A DNA stretch of 40,618 nt from Clostridiales bacterium (GTDB taxonomy: Bacteria > Bacillota > Clostridia > Lachnospirales > Lachnospiraceae): the NCBI GenBank assembly GCA_021202925.1, contig JAJQCD010000007.1:1-40618 (forward strand), in the 5' to 3' direction. Below the pieces are notes generated by a model, which did not search any database, was not told the DNA's origin, and saw only the letters and a list, made by a program, of their open reading frames with translations. A program made the translations under genes and the position numbers. The first letter of the stretch is position 1. Every line of letters starts with the position of its first letter. Shown here one piece after another: positions 24,946 to 33,328 of the stretch.

Positions 24946-26889
24946 ATGGCGGAAGGAAGAAGACTGCGCGGCCCGCGGGGCGCACAGGGCGCAGATTTCA
25001 GCGGGATTAAGAAAGGAACGGCCGGTCGGCTGCTGAAATATATTCTGCGATATTATGGAAAGGAACTGCTTCTGGTGATCTGCTGTATCATCATCATGGC
25101 GTCCTCATCCATGGTCTCCACGGTCTTTTTGCAGAGACTGATTGACCGCTGTATTACGCCGGGAATTTCGGCCGGCCTTAATGCGGTGTGGCCGGAAATG
25201 GTGCGGATTCTTGGGACGATGGCCGGCTTTTATGCGCTGGGTGTCTGCTGTTCCCTGCTCAACACGAGGACGATGGCGAAGGTGACGCAGGGGACATTGA
25301 AACACTTCCGGACGGATATGTTTGACCGGATGCAGACCCTGCCGATCAAATATTTCGATACGCATGCGCATGGCGATATTATGAGTACCTATACGAATGA
25401 TACAGACGCGATCCGGCAGTTTATCGGGCAGAGCATGCCGATGCTGATGCAGTCGTCACTGACGATTGCGGGTATCCTTGTCATCATGCTGTCATACAAT
25501 ATCGGTCTGACGGTCGTGGTACTCCTGTTCATCGGATGTATGCTTCTCGTGAGCCGCAGATTTGCCGGAGCCAGCGCGAAATACATGATGGCGCAGCAGA
25601 GATCTCTGGCAGCGGAGGAAGGCTTCATCGAAGAGATGATGGAGGGACAGAAGGTTGTCCAGGTATTCTGCCATGAGGAAGAGGGAAAACAGCAGTTTAT
25701 GAAACTGAATGAGCAGCTGTTTTTGGATGGCGAGAAGGCGCATCGGAACGGTAATATCCTGATGCCGATTCTGGGCAACATGGGCAATGTGATGTATGTA
25801 CTGCTGGCGGTAATCGGTGGGCTGATGATTTATTTCCACGCGCCGAATCTGAGCCTGGCCGGTATGGGCAGCATCACGGCCGGTATCATTATCTCCTTCC
25901 TCAGTATGTCCAGACAGCTTTCGCAGACCATCGGTCAGGTGTCCAACCAGGTGTCGATGATGGCAATGGCGCTTGCCGGGGCCGGGCGTGTCTTTGAGCT
26001 GATTGATCAGGAGCCGGAACAGGATGATGGCTATGTGGTTCTGGTGAACTGTACGAAGAATGAGAAGGGCGAGATTGTAGAGTCTAAGAAAACGACCGGC
26101 ATGTGGGCATGGCGGCATCCGCACAAGGCGGACGGAACCGTGACCTATACGGAACTGAAGGGCGATATCCAGATGGTTGGCGTTGATTTTGGCTATACGC
26201 CGGAAAAGATGGTTCTTCACGATATTTCCCTGTATGCAAAGCCGGGGCAGAAGATCGCCTTTGTCGGCGCGACCGGCGCCGGTAAGACGACGATCACCAA
26301 TCTGATCAACCGTTTTTATGATATCCCGGATGGAAAGATTCGCTATGACGGGATCAATATTAACAAAATCAAGAAGCCGGAGCTGCGCCGCTCGCTGGGC
26401 ATCGTGCTGCAGGACGTGAACCTGTTTACCGGTACCGTCATGGATAACATCCGTTATGGCAGGCTGGACGCCACGGACGAGGAATGTATTGCCGCGGCGA
26501 AGCTGGCGAATGCAGATGACTTCATCACCCGTCTGCCGAATGGATATCAGACGATGCTGACCGGGAACGGCGCGAGTCTTTCTCAGGGGCAGCGGCAGCT
26601 GATCTCGATTGCCCGGGCGGCGGTTGCCGACCCGCCGGTGATGATTCTGGACGAGGCGACGTCTTCCATCGATACCCGCACCGAGGCACTGGTGCAGGCC
26701 AGTATGGATAACCTGATGCGTGGCCGGACGGTCTTTGTCATCGCGCACCGGCTTTCCACGGTGCGCAACAGCGACGCAATCATGGTTCTCGATCACGGAA
26801 AGATCATTGAGAGAGGCGATCACGATGATCTGATTGCGCAGAAGGGGACCTATTATCAACTGTATACCGGTGCATTTGAACTGGAATAA
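24946..26889 (+). CDS. ABC exporter half-transporter with canonical ATP site
   Basis: A 647-residue partner subunit with about six transmembrane segments (residues 40-330) and a canonical ATPase domain: Walker A GATGAGKTT with K447, signature SLSQGQRQL and Walker B ILDEATSSID with catalytic Glu570. A linker of about 60 residues (DDGYVVLVNCTKNEKG...) separates the membrane part from the ATPase, as is usual in this subunit type. The ATG follows AGGAGG by 8 nt and lies 1 bp after the first subunit stop. It ends at a bidirectional hairpin terminator. Confidence 0.9.
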   Translation: MAEGRRLRGPRGAQGADFSGIKKGTAGRLLKYILRYYGKELLLVICCIIIMASSSMVSTVFLQRLIDRCITPGISAGLNAVWPEMVRILGTMAGFYALGVCCSLLNTRTMAKVTQGTLKHFRTDMFDRMQTLPIKYFDTHAHGDIMSTYTNDTDAIRQFIGQSMPMLMQSSLTIAGILVIMLSYNIGLTVVVLLFIGCMLLVSRRFAGASAKYMMAQQRSLAAEEGFIEEMMEGQKVVQVFCHEEEGKQQFMKLNEQLFLDGEKAHRNGNILMPILGNMGNVMYVLLAVIGGLMIYFHAPNLSLAGMGSITAGIIISFLSMSRQLSQTIGQVSNQVSMMAMALAGAGRVFELIDQEPEQDDGYVVLVNCTKNEKGEIVESKKTTGMWAWRHPHKADGTVTYTELKGDIQMVGVDFGYTPEKMVLHDISLYAKPGQKIAFVGATGAGKTTITNLINRFYDIPDGKIRYDGININKIKKPELRRSLGIVLQDVNLFTGTVMDNIRYGRLDATDEECIAAAKLANADDFITRLPNGYQTMLTGNGASLSQGQRQLISIARAAVADPPVMILDEATSSIDTRTEALVQASMDNLMRGRTVFVIAHRLSTVRNSDAIMVLDHGKIIERGDHDDLIAQKGTYYQLYTGAFELE

Positions 26890-26893
26890 AAAA

Positions 26894-26931
26894 CAGGCCG
26901 GCCGGAGGTGCGATTCCTCCGGACCGGCCTG
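26894..26931. terminator. Bidirectional terminator between ABC genes and nicotinamidase-like gene
   Basis: A strong GC hairpin: CAGGCCGG with CCGGCCTG and CGGAGG with CCTCCG, loop TGCGATT. Minus-strand reading gives TTTTTT right after it (from the A-run 26888-26893), and the plus strand has a weaker AATTGGTTTT tail. It serves the converging nicotinamidase-like gene best and the ABC operon as well. Confidence 0.8.
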
Positions 26932-26999
26932 AATTGGTTTTCGCAGACAGCTGTGCCTGGTATAGTCGTTTCCTGTCAGAGATTCTGACCGGGAAACAG

Positions 27000-27533
27000 T
27001 CAGGGCAGGATTTCGATCTGACAGCTGCGCATGGTTTCAAGCGCTGCCTGGTGTTTCTCCGGCGTGACGCCCGCGCAGCAGGAAGCGTCGACCAGAATGG
27101 GAACTTCCGGCAGGTGTGCTTTGAGCAACAGGGCATTGGAGACGACGCAGATGTCCGTGCAGAGACCAATCAGTTCAATGGAGCCGATCGGATCACTCTG
27201 ACTGCGCTCCAGAAGGTCATGCGCCAGATCAACAGAACCGAAGGTGTTTTTCTCATAGACATCCCAGCTGTTTTCCATCTGCATGCGATCCAGATCGGGG
27301 ATCAGCTGCCAGCCGTCGGAATTGACGATGCAGTGAGGAACGGGCAACTTCTTCCCTTCGCTGGAGGAGAGATAGTTGTCATAATGGGTATCCTTTGTGA
27401 AAATGACGATTCCGTTGAAATCCTGCACTTTTTTGACGACACGTCCGATAATGGCGCGTGCTTCCGGTGTGCCAAGAGAGCCGGTTACAAAGTCATTCTG
27501 CATATCTACTACGATCAGATAGTGATCAGCCAT
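27000..27533 (-). CDS. Cysteine hydrolase, nicotinamidase-like
   Basis: A 177-residue isochorismatase-fold hydrolase. The catalytic triad is readable: D10 in VVDMQNDFVTG, K95 in YEKNTFGS, and the nucleophile C125 in LIGLCTDICVVSN. Asp52 and His67 (VPHC) fit the metal-binding places of nicotinamidases. The likely reaction is nicotinamide to nicotinate in NAD salvage, but related amidases cannot be excluded. A GTG 15 nt upstream is possible, but the GGAGG placement favours ATG 27533. It is monocistronic and ends at the bidirectional hairpin. Confidence 0.8.
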   Translation of the reverse strand: MADHYLIVVDMQNDFVTGSLGTPEARAIIGRVVKKVQDFNGIVIFTKDTHYDNYLSSSEGKKLPVPHCIVNSDGWQLIPDLDRMQMENSWDVYEKNTFGSVDLAHDLLERSQSDPIGSIELIGLCTDICVVSNALLLKAHLPEVPILVDASCCAGVTPEKHQAALETMRSCQIEILP

Positions 27534-27601
27534 GGGTATTTCCTCCACAGATTGCTTGTTTTACGGTAATGAGTTACCATATGATATATGGCGTCTCCTT
27601 T

Positions 27602-27649
27602 ATTATATCAAATATTCAGAAAAATTCCATCCTTGAATTCCATGGAATT
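27602..27649 (-). promoter_or_regulatory. Promoter region of the nicotinamidase-like gene with palindrome
   Basis: On the minus strand TATAAT (27607-27602) forms a -10 box without a clear -35. A perfect 14-bp palindrome AATTCCATGGAATT lies at 27636-27649, about 30-45 bp upstream of the -10, where an activator or repressor might bind. The 5' leader holds another small inverted repeat, GGTAA-TGAG-TTACC (27565-27578). Confidence 0.5.
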
Positions 27650-27690
27650 TAACCTGTCTTTTCCATCCGTGCGATAAAACGGGGAAGGAA

Positions 27691-27719
27691 TTGAAACCGG
27701 GATCGATTCATGGTAGAAT
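27691..27719 (+). promoter_or_regulatory. Promoter of the isoaspartyl dipeptidase gene
   Basis: TTGAAA (27691-27696) and TAGAAT (27714-27719) with a 17-bp spacer, 28 bp before the GTG start at 27748. Confidence 0.7.
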
Positions 27720-27747
27720 GTTAGAACAATAGAGGAAGGACAGGATT

Positions 27748-28923
27748 GTGAGTGAAAAAGAAGTGATGATCAAATTATTAAAAAATGCAAACGTGTACGC
27801 ACCGGCTTTTCTGGGAAGAAAGGACATCCTGATTGTCGGAGAGAAAATCTGCCGGATTGATGAGCGGATCGAAGGGTATGAAGGTTTGCCGGATGTGGAA
27901 ACCTTCGATCTGGAAGGCAGGGTTCTTGTGCCAGGATACATCGATATGCATGTTCATATCACCGGGGGAGGCGGAGAGCAGGGACCGGCTTCGCGCGTCC
28001 CGGAGTCACAGCTGAGCATTTTTGTGAAGAATGGGATTACGACTGTGGTTGGACTGCTTGGTACGGATGGCATTACCCGCAGTGTGGAGAATCTGGTGGC
28101 GAAGGCGAGAGCGCTCACCGAGGAAGGAATGACGGTCTATACGCTGACTGGTTCCTATGGCTATCCGCCGACGACGATCACGGGAAGCGTAGAGAAGGAT
28201 CTGATGATGATTCCACCGATGATCGGGGTGAAGGTAGCCGTCTCCGATCACCGCAGTTCGAACCCGGATGGAGAGGATTTGATCGCTCTGGCCACGGCAG
28301 CCAGGCGGGCGGGACTTCTGAGCAACACGCCAGGACTGGTGACGATGCATATGGGCAGTGGAAAGGGGCGGATGGATCCGATTTTTTATGTACTGGATCA
28401 TGCGGATGTACCGGCAAAGAATCTGCTGCCAACGCATGTGCTGCGATCATCGGAGCTGATCGAGGACGGGGCAAGGCTGGTTCGCCGGGGCGGTTATATT
28501 GACTGTACGGCGGGCAGTGATGAGGCGGAATTAAAACACCATGTGAAATGTTTATACAGGCTCCTTCGGGAAGACGGAGTCAGTGCCGACCATGTGACGC
28601 TTTCAAGTGATGCGTTTGGCAGTCAGCCACGGTTCGATGAGAAGGGCCAGTGTGTCGGCCTGACTTATGCGTCACCGAACTCTCTTCATCGGACGATCAA
28701 AGGTCTGGTGCAGAGCGGAATGCCGTTGGAGGAAGCACTGAAGCTTCTGACTTCCACACCGGCCTTTCTGCTTGCACAGGAAGGCAGAAAGGGGTGCGTG
28801 CAGGCAGGAGCGGACGCCGATCTGCTGGTGCTGGATGCCGATCTGGAGATTGACAGCCTTTTTATGAGAGGAAAGACGGCGCTCTGGCAAGGAGAGCTGC
28901 GAATGAAAGGAAGATTTGAGTGA
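27748..28923 (+). CDS. iadA: Isoaspartyl (beta-aspartyl) dipeptidase
   Basis: A 391-residue amidohydrolase that cleaves beta-aspartyl dipeptides from protein breakdown. The metal ligand motif HVHITGGGGEQGP (near residue 70), the Lys that becomes carboxylated in MIGVKVAVSDH (near 160), HMG and THVLRS, and the late Asp in LSSDAFGSQP form the binuclear site. The start GTG 27748 follows GAGGAAGG; ATG 27766 is an alternative. It overlaps the next gene by 4 nt (GTGA). Confidence 0.9.
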   Translation: MSEKEVMIKLLKNANVYAPAFLGRKDILIVGEKICRIDERIEGYEGLPDVETFDLEGRVLVPGYIDMHVHITGGGGEQGPASRVPESQLSIFVKNGITTVVGLLGTDGITRSVENLVAKARALTEEGMTVYTLTGSYGYPPTTITGSVEKDLMMIPPMIGVKVAVSDHRSSNPDGEDLIALATAARRAGLLSNTPGLVTMHMGSGKGRMDPIFYVLDHADVPAKNLLPTHVLRSSELIEDGARLVRRGGYIDCTAGSDEAELKHHVKCLYRLLREDGVSADHVTLSSDAFGSQPRFDEKGQCVGLTYASPNSLHRTIKGLVQSGMPLEEALKLLTSTPAFLLAQEGRKGCVQAGADADLLVLDADLEIDSLFMRGKTALWQGELRMKGRFE

Positions 28924-29552
28924 AAGTCAATGCCGGGACAATGATTTGTTATGGGGATTCGAATACCTGGGGTTACGATCCGTGTACTCCGTTTGGGAGC
29001 CGATATCCGGAGGAATCCCTCTGGTGTACCATATTAGGACGGAAGATGGGATTGGCGGTCAGAAACGAGAGCCTGAACGGGCGATCAATTCCCAGGAGGG
29101 ATCGGGAAATCGAACGTCTGCTGGAGCGGATCAGCAGAGCAGATGCATTCCTGCCACCGGCCTGGTTCCTGGTGATGCTTGGGAGCAATGATTTGCTGCA
29201 GGGCAGGCTGACGACAGCGGAGGACGTTGCTGCGCGGATGGAGTATTTTCTGATGAAGCTGAAGATGCATCCGCTTGTGATTTCAGGTGCGCTGCGTCTT
29301 TGCCTGATCAGTCCGGCGTGCATGCGGCCGGGGGAATGGGTGCGTGAAGAACGGCTTCTTGCAGAATCCCGACGGCTGGGCGAAGCGTATGATGCGGTCG
29401 CGCAACGGCTGGACATTGATTTTATCGATGCAGGCAAGTGGGAAATTCCGGTCACCTATGACGGCGTTCATTTTACGCAGGAAGGACATGCCGTATTTGC
29501 CCAAAACTGTGCCGCGGCGATGACAGCCATGACTGGCCCTGGCCGTTCATGA
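28920..29552 (+). CDS. SGNH/GDSL hydrolase
   Basis: A 210-residue esterase-like protein. The four SGNH blocks are visible: GDSNTWGYDP (catalytic Ser at about 14), a Gly in the NGRS region, MLGSND (Asn), and DGVHFTQEGH with Asp and His. No signal peptide is seen, so it probably acts in the cytoplasm on an acyl or acetyl ester; the substrate cannot be told. The GTG start overlaps the iadA stop by 4 nt, so both are translated together. Confidence 0.85.
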   Translation: MKVNAGTMICYGDSNTWGYDPCTPFGSRYPEESLWCTILGRKMGLAVRNESLNGRSIPRRDREIERLLERISRADAFLPPAWFLVMLGSNDLLQGRLTTAEDVAARMEYFLMKLKMHPLVISGALRLCLISPACMRPGEWVREERLLAESRRLGEAYDAVAQRLDIDFIDAGKWEIPVTYDGVHFTQEGHAVFAQNCAAAMTAMTGPGRS

Positions 29553-29647
29553 AAACCTCAGGAGCAATGCGGAAAATTGAATGTCCGTTTTTGAGAAGAA
29601 AAAACAGTTTCTGTATGCTATGATGTCGGAAAAGAGAGGTGAATATC

Positions 29648-30160
29648 ATGCAATATACGGCATCCTGTCATTCTCCGCTCGGTGCGATCACCATGGCAGG
29701 GGATGAGATCGGTTTAATCGGACTTTGGTTCGAAGGACAGAAATATTATGGAAAGAATCTGTCGGAATGCCATCAGCAGGGGGATCTTCCTGTTTTTGAC
29801 GATACCAGGAAATGGCTGGATATCTATTTTGCTGGCCGGAATCCAGGGGCGATTCCACGGCTTCATATGATGGGAACAAAATTCCAGCTTCAGGTCTGGG
29901 CGATTCTCAATGAAATCCCATATGGAAAAACCGTTACATATGGAAGCATTGCCAGGACGCTGGAACAGCGATATGGGTATCGCTCGATGTCGGCGCAGGC
30001 GGTGGGAGGCGCGGTGGGACGCAATCCGGTTTCTATCCTTGTTCCGTGTCATCGTGTCGTCGGAAGCAGAGGAAATTTAACCGGATATGCCGGAGGAATT
30101 GAGAAAAAACAGGCCTTACTGGAACTGGAAGGACGGGGAGCCGCAGAATATGGAAATTAG
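29648..30160 (+). CDS. ogt: Methylated-DNA--protein-cysteine methyltransferase
   Basis: A 170-residue O6-alkylguanine repair protein. The acceptor motif is VPCHRVVG with C134, preceded by PYGKTVTYGSIA and VGGAVGRNP, as in Ogt/AGT proteins. It transfers the alkyl group to itself once, and is then inactive. No AraC-type Ada regulatory domain is fused. The start ATG 29648 follows AGAGAGGTGA by 6 nt; an in-frame GTG lies 9 nt upstream. The next gene starts inside it by 11 nt. A weak extended -10 (TGCTATGAT, 29616-29624) may drive it. Confidence 0.9.
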   Translation: MQYTASCHSPLGAITMAGDEIGLIGLWFEGQKYYGKNLSECHQQGDLPVFDDTRKWLDIYFAGRNPGAIPRLHMMGTKFQLQVWAILNEIPYGKTVTYGSIARTLEQRYGYRSMSAQAVGGAVGRNPVSILVPCHRVVGSRGNLTGYAGGIEKKQALLELEGRGAAEYGN

Positions 30161-30878
30161 CAGACTGATGATTCTTGCGGTTATTGGTTCCTATTTTGTA
30201 AAAGGAGTCTGTGGCTTTGCGAATACGATTTTGTTTACATCGATTATGAGTTTTCAGAAAAGCAACATCAATATTACGCCGATCGATTTACTGATCGGTA
30301 TTCCGGCAAATTTTCTTGTGGCGTACCGGGAGCGGAAGGTGGTTCATCTGAGAAATTGGGCGCCGTTGGCAGGGTTGGTTTTCGTTGGCTCTGTTCCGGG
30401 AACGTTTTTTCTGAAGTTTGGAAATGTGGCGGTGATTAAGATTGTTCTTGGCGTCACGATCATTGGAATTGGGACAGAGATGCTTTTGCGGGAGTTTCAT
30501 GCCACTCCAAAACAGGTGTTGCCGAAAAGGATTCTGCTGCTGATCGGACTCGTATCCGGTTTTATCAGCGGTCTGTTTGGAATCGGCGCTTTGCTGGCGG
30601 CTTATATGGAACGCACTACGGATAATAACGATTCGTTTAAGGGAAATCTGTGTATGGTATTTCTGGCGGATAATCTCTTTCGGCTGGTCGTTTATATTTA
30701 TCTGAGTATCGTTACATGGAACACAGTGATTAACGCCTGCAAATTGTTTCCGTTTATGCTCCTGGGACTTGGGGCCGGTATGCTTGCCGGAAAATATCTG
30801 AATGAGAAAAAAGTGAAGCTGTGTGTGATCGTTATGCTGATGATTTCCGGCCTGTCCCTGATTCTTGTGAATATGTAA
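30150..30878 (+). CDS. TauE/SafE-like sulfite exporter family permease
   Basis: A 242-residue integral membrane protein with about eight hydrophobic segments, in two halves. The repeated pattern resembles the TauE/SafE family (GSVPGTFFLKF and LVSGFISGLFGIGALL with a conserved glycine-rich loop). These permeases move small anions or organosulfur compounds; the substrate is not readable. It overlaps ogt by 11 nt, and GGGGAG precedes the ATG, so translation is coupled to ogt. This pairing is unexplained. Confidence 0.7.
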   Translation: MEISRLMILAVIGSYFVKGVCGFANTILFTSIMSFQKSNINITPIDLLIGIPANFLVAYRERKVVHLRNWAPLAGLVFVGSVPGTFFLKFGNVAVIKIVLGVTIIGIGTEMLLREFHATPKQVLPKRILLLIGLVSGFISGLFGIGALLAAYMERTTDNNDSFKGNLCMVFLADNLFRLVVYIYLSIVTWNTVINACKLFPFMLLGLGAGMLAGKYLNEKKVKLCVIVMLMISGLSLILVNM

Positions 30879-30989
30879 GACAGACGGTGCCTGCAAAGAT
30901 ATATTCGGATAAAACGAGCGAATTGTCAATGGAAAGAAACTGTGTTACTGTTATATCAATCGGAACGATTTTGAAGGGAGAATGAAAAT

Positions 30990-31349
30990 ATGTCTGTTTT
31001 ATTTGTAGAGTATCCCAGATGCTCGACCTGTCAGAAGGCGAAAAAGTGGCTGGATGATCACGGTGTGGTTTATGAGGATCGGCATATCAGGGAGCAGAAT
31101 CCTACGGAGGAGGAACTGAAAGCCTGGCATGAAAAGAGCGGCCTTCCGCTGAAGAAATTTTTCAATACCAGCGGCCAGCTTTACAAATCCATGCAGCTGA
31201 AAGACCGGTTGCCGGAAATGTCCGAAGAGGAACAGATTGCGCTGCTGGCCACGGACGGGATGCTGGTCAAACGCCCGATTATTGTGACGGAGGATACTGT
31301 GCTGACCGGATTTCGGGCGGAAGCGTGGGAGAGAGTTATCCGATTATAG
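30990..31349 (+). CDS. ArsC/Spx family protein (arsenate reductase-like)
   Basis: A 119-residue thioredoxin-fold protein with the CSTCQKAKKWL motif (C11, C14) in RCSTCQ and a conserved RPIIVTED segment (residues 94-101). The Cys-x2-Cys pattern and length fit the YffB/ArsC-like branch, which is often annotated arsenate reductase although that activity is unproven for most members. No arsR or arsenite pump gene lies beside it. It converges on trxB, 34 bp away. A possible promoter TTGTCA-N17-TACTGT lies at 30923-30951, with weak fit. Confidence 0.8.
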   Translation: MSVLFVEYPRCSTCQKAKKWLDDHGVVYEDRHIREQNPTEEELKAWHEKSGLPLKKFFNTSGQLYKSMQLKDRLPEMSEEEQIALLATDGMLVKRPIIVTEDTVLTGFRAEAWERVIRL

Positions 31350-31383
31350 CAATTGTAATATTTTATCTTCCGGCCATATTTCA

Positions 31384-32382
31384 TTAGGGAAGATGGAAAT
31401 TTTTTGCCAGATATTCTTCCGCGTAATGCACGGCCACGGCTCCATCGGCTACCGCTGTCACTACCTGCCGCAGCGCTTTGGTGCGGACGTCGCCGACCGC
31501 AAATACGCCGGGAATGTTGGTGCGGGTGCTTTCATCGGCTATGATATAGCCTGACGGGTCGAGGGAGAGCTGTTCTTTTACGGATTCCGTAGCAGGTTTC
31601 CGCCCCACGCTGATGAATACACCGTCGCAGGCCAGTTCGCTTTCCTCGCCGGTTTTTCGGTTTTGCAGCCGGACGCCGGTAATTTTATCATCCGCGAGCA
31701 ATCCGGTTACAACGCTGTTCCAGCAAAATTCCACATTTTTCGCCTGGAAAAGTGGCTCATGGTAGATTTTTGTTGCCCGGAGGGTGTCTCTGCGATGGAT
31801 AAGAATGACCTTTTTGCAGATGCGGGAGAGGATAAGCGCGTCCGCCGCGGCGCTGTTTCCTCCGCCGACAATGACTACAGTTTTTCCTTTGTAGAACATT
31901 CCGTCACAGGCGGCGCAGTAGCTGACGCCTTTTCCGGCTAGCTCTTTCTCACCTTCCACGCCCAGTTCCCGCGGACTGGCGCCGGTTGCCACAACGATTG
32001 TTTTTCCATACAAAGTTCCGTCGCTGGTTTCGATTGTTTTGACTGCGCCGGAGAGGCTGAGGGAGATTACCTCGGTCAGCAGAGACCTGGCGCCGAAGCG
32101 TTCCGCTCCTTTTTTCATTTTCTCTCCCAGGGAATATCCGTCGATTCCGTCTTCAAATCCGGGGTAGTTGTCGATCTGTCCGGTCAGTGCCATCTGCCCG
32201 CCTGCGGACAGTTTCTCCAGCACAATGGTATCCAGGTCGGCTCTTGCGGCGTAGAGAGCCGCGGTGTATCCGCCTGGGCCGCCGCCAATCACGATCATAT
32301 CGTAGAGGTGTAATTCGCTGGCACTTACTTTTTCCTGAATACAGGTTTCGTACATTTCTGTGTTCATATTTAAAATTGACAT
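31384..32382 (-). CDS. trxB: Thioredoxin-disulfide reductase
   Basis: A 332-residue FAD/NADPH flavoprotein. FAD is bound at IVIGGGPGGYTAALYAA, the redox pair is C156-x2-C159 (CAACDG), NADPH is bound at VVIVGGGNSAAADA, and VFAVGDVR is the C-terminal FAD motif. It has about 27 residues before the first strand, longer than usual, but the start is well set by AAAGGAGA 9 nt upstream. No thioredoxin gene is adjacent. Confidence 0.9.
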   Translation of the reverse strand: MSILNMNTEMYETCIQEKVSASELHLYDMIVIGGGPGGYTAALYAARADLDTIVLEKLSAGGQMALTGQIDNYPGFEDGIDGYSLGEKMKKGAERFGARSLLTEVISLSLSGAVKTIETSDGTLYGKTIVVATGASPRELGVEGEKELAGKGVSYCAACDGMFYKGKTVVIVGGGNSAAADALILSRICKKVILIHRRDTLRATKIYHEPLFQAKNVEFCWNSVVTGLLADDKITGVRLQNRKTGEESELACDGVFISVGRKPATESVKEQLSLDPSGYIIADESTRTNIPGVFAVGDVRTKALRQVVTAVADGAVAVHYAEEYLAKNFHLP

Positions 32383-32549
32383 TGATATTTTTCTCCTTTA
32401 TCTGTTGGTAGTATATCCGTTTTTTCATATTTCTTCCGTGATGTTGTCACGCATCAGGTGGCGGAACATGTATGCATAATTTGCTGTGAAATGGAAGGGA
32501 ATCCTTTCTGTCAGGTATAACATGTTACCTTCTTCTTTATCATCTGTGA

Positions 32550-32578
32550 TTGAACTCGAACGGGATGGCTGATATAAT
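32550..32578 (+). promoter_or_regulatory. Promoter of the DUF4317 gene
   Basis: TTGAAC (32550-32555), 17 bp, TATAAT (32573-32578), followed by a 55-nt leader and GAGGTGA before the ATG at 32634. Confidence 0.75.
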
Positions 32579-32633
32579 GAAAAACGGTTCGTTGTAGAGA
32601 AAATCAAAGACAAATGATATGCAGAGGTGAAAA

Positions 32634-33269
32634 ATGCGGCAATATGGAAGAATTAATCGGGAAGATATGCTGGAGCTTACCAGGAGAATGACGCCTGCAA
32701 GAAACTGTTTTGGCAGAATCGCGGGCGCTTATTTTGATGCGGAAGGCTATGTGGATGGAACGTTCAACCGGAATTTCCGGCAACTGACAGCAAAAGAGCA
32801 GCAGAAGAATCTGGAGATAGCCAAGGCCATTCCCTTTTCGGAGACAAATGTAAAGCTGAGAGAGTATCTGCTTGAGGAGACGGACAGGAAAACAGGCAGT
32901 ATGTGGCAGATGCTGATGGCGCTCAGAGAATGTGAACTGAAAAATGACGCGTTGCTGGATATTCTGTACGAGCTCATAGGGGAAACCTTTCATGCGGGCG
33001 TGCCATATGCTTTTTATATGTTCCATGGGAGTTATGACATTCCACGGAAGGGAACGGATCATGAGAGCCAATGGGAATCGGAGGAAGTATATTCCTTCCT
33101 GATTGGCGCATGCTGTAAAGTCAGTGGCGATTATGAGCCGCAAAAGCCGGAGAGCGGTTTTCTTTTTCCGGCCTTCCGGAATCGCAGCGCCGATAGCAGC
33201 AGGATAGAATTGTTCTGTGACGGTGGAATGTCGCTGGCGGATTTGTTTGGAGGCAGGAGCCGCCGGTGA
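32634..33269 (+). CDS. DUF4317 family protein, short form
   Basis: A 211-residue protein resembling the N-terminal half of DUF4317 proteins of Clostridia, which usually are near 400 residues (family knowledge). Common blocks are RMTPARNCFGRIAGAYFD, LLDILYELIGETF, AFYMFHGSYDIPRKG, and SGFLFPAFRNRSADSS. After this the usual second half is missing and the protein stops. The stop lies inside a terminator hairpin, so this is either a naturally short member or a truncated gene. Function is unknown. It has its own consensus promoter and is monocistronic. Confidence 0.65.
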   Translation: MRQYGRINREDMLELTRRMTPARNCFGRIAGAYFDAEGYVDGTFNRNFRQLTAKEQQKNLEIAKAIPFSETNVKLREYLLEETDRKTGSMWQMLMALRECELKNDALLDILYELIGETFHAGVPYAFYMFHGSYDIPRKGTDHESQWESEEVYSFLIGACCKVSGDYEPQKPESGFLFPAFRNRSADSSRIELFCDGGMSLADLFGGRSRR

Positions 33270-33280
33270 CAGCTCCTGCC
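33252..33280 (+). terminator. Hairpin terminator overlapping the DUF4317 stop codon
   Basis: GGCAGGAGC (33252-33260) pairs perfectly with GCTCCTGCC (33272-33280); the stop codon lies in the loop. It is followed by GTTGTTCC, a weak U-tract. Confidence 0.55.
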
Positions 33281-33328
33281 GTTGTTCCAATCCGATACCA
33301 TGCGGCTTACCGGAACCGTTTACATTTT

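Noticed and set aside
25492-26859. A 455-codon minus-strand open frame inside the second ABC subunit
   Set aside because: The plus strand encodes intact Walker A, signature and Walker B motifs; the antisense frame is His/Arg-rich and family-less.
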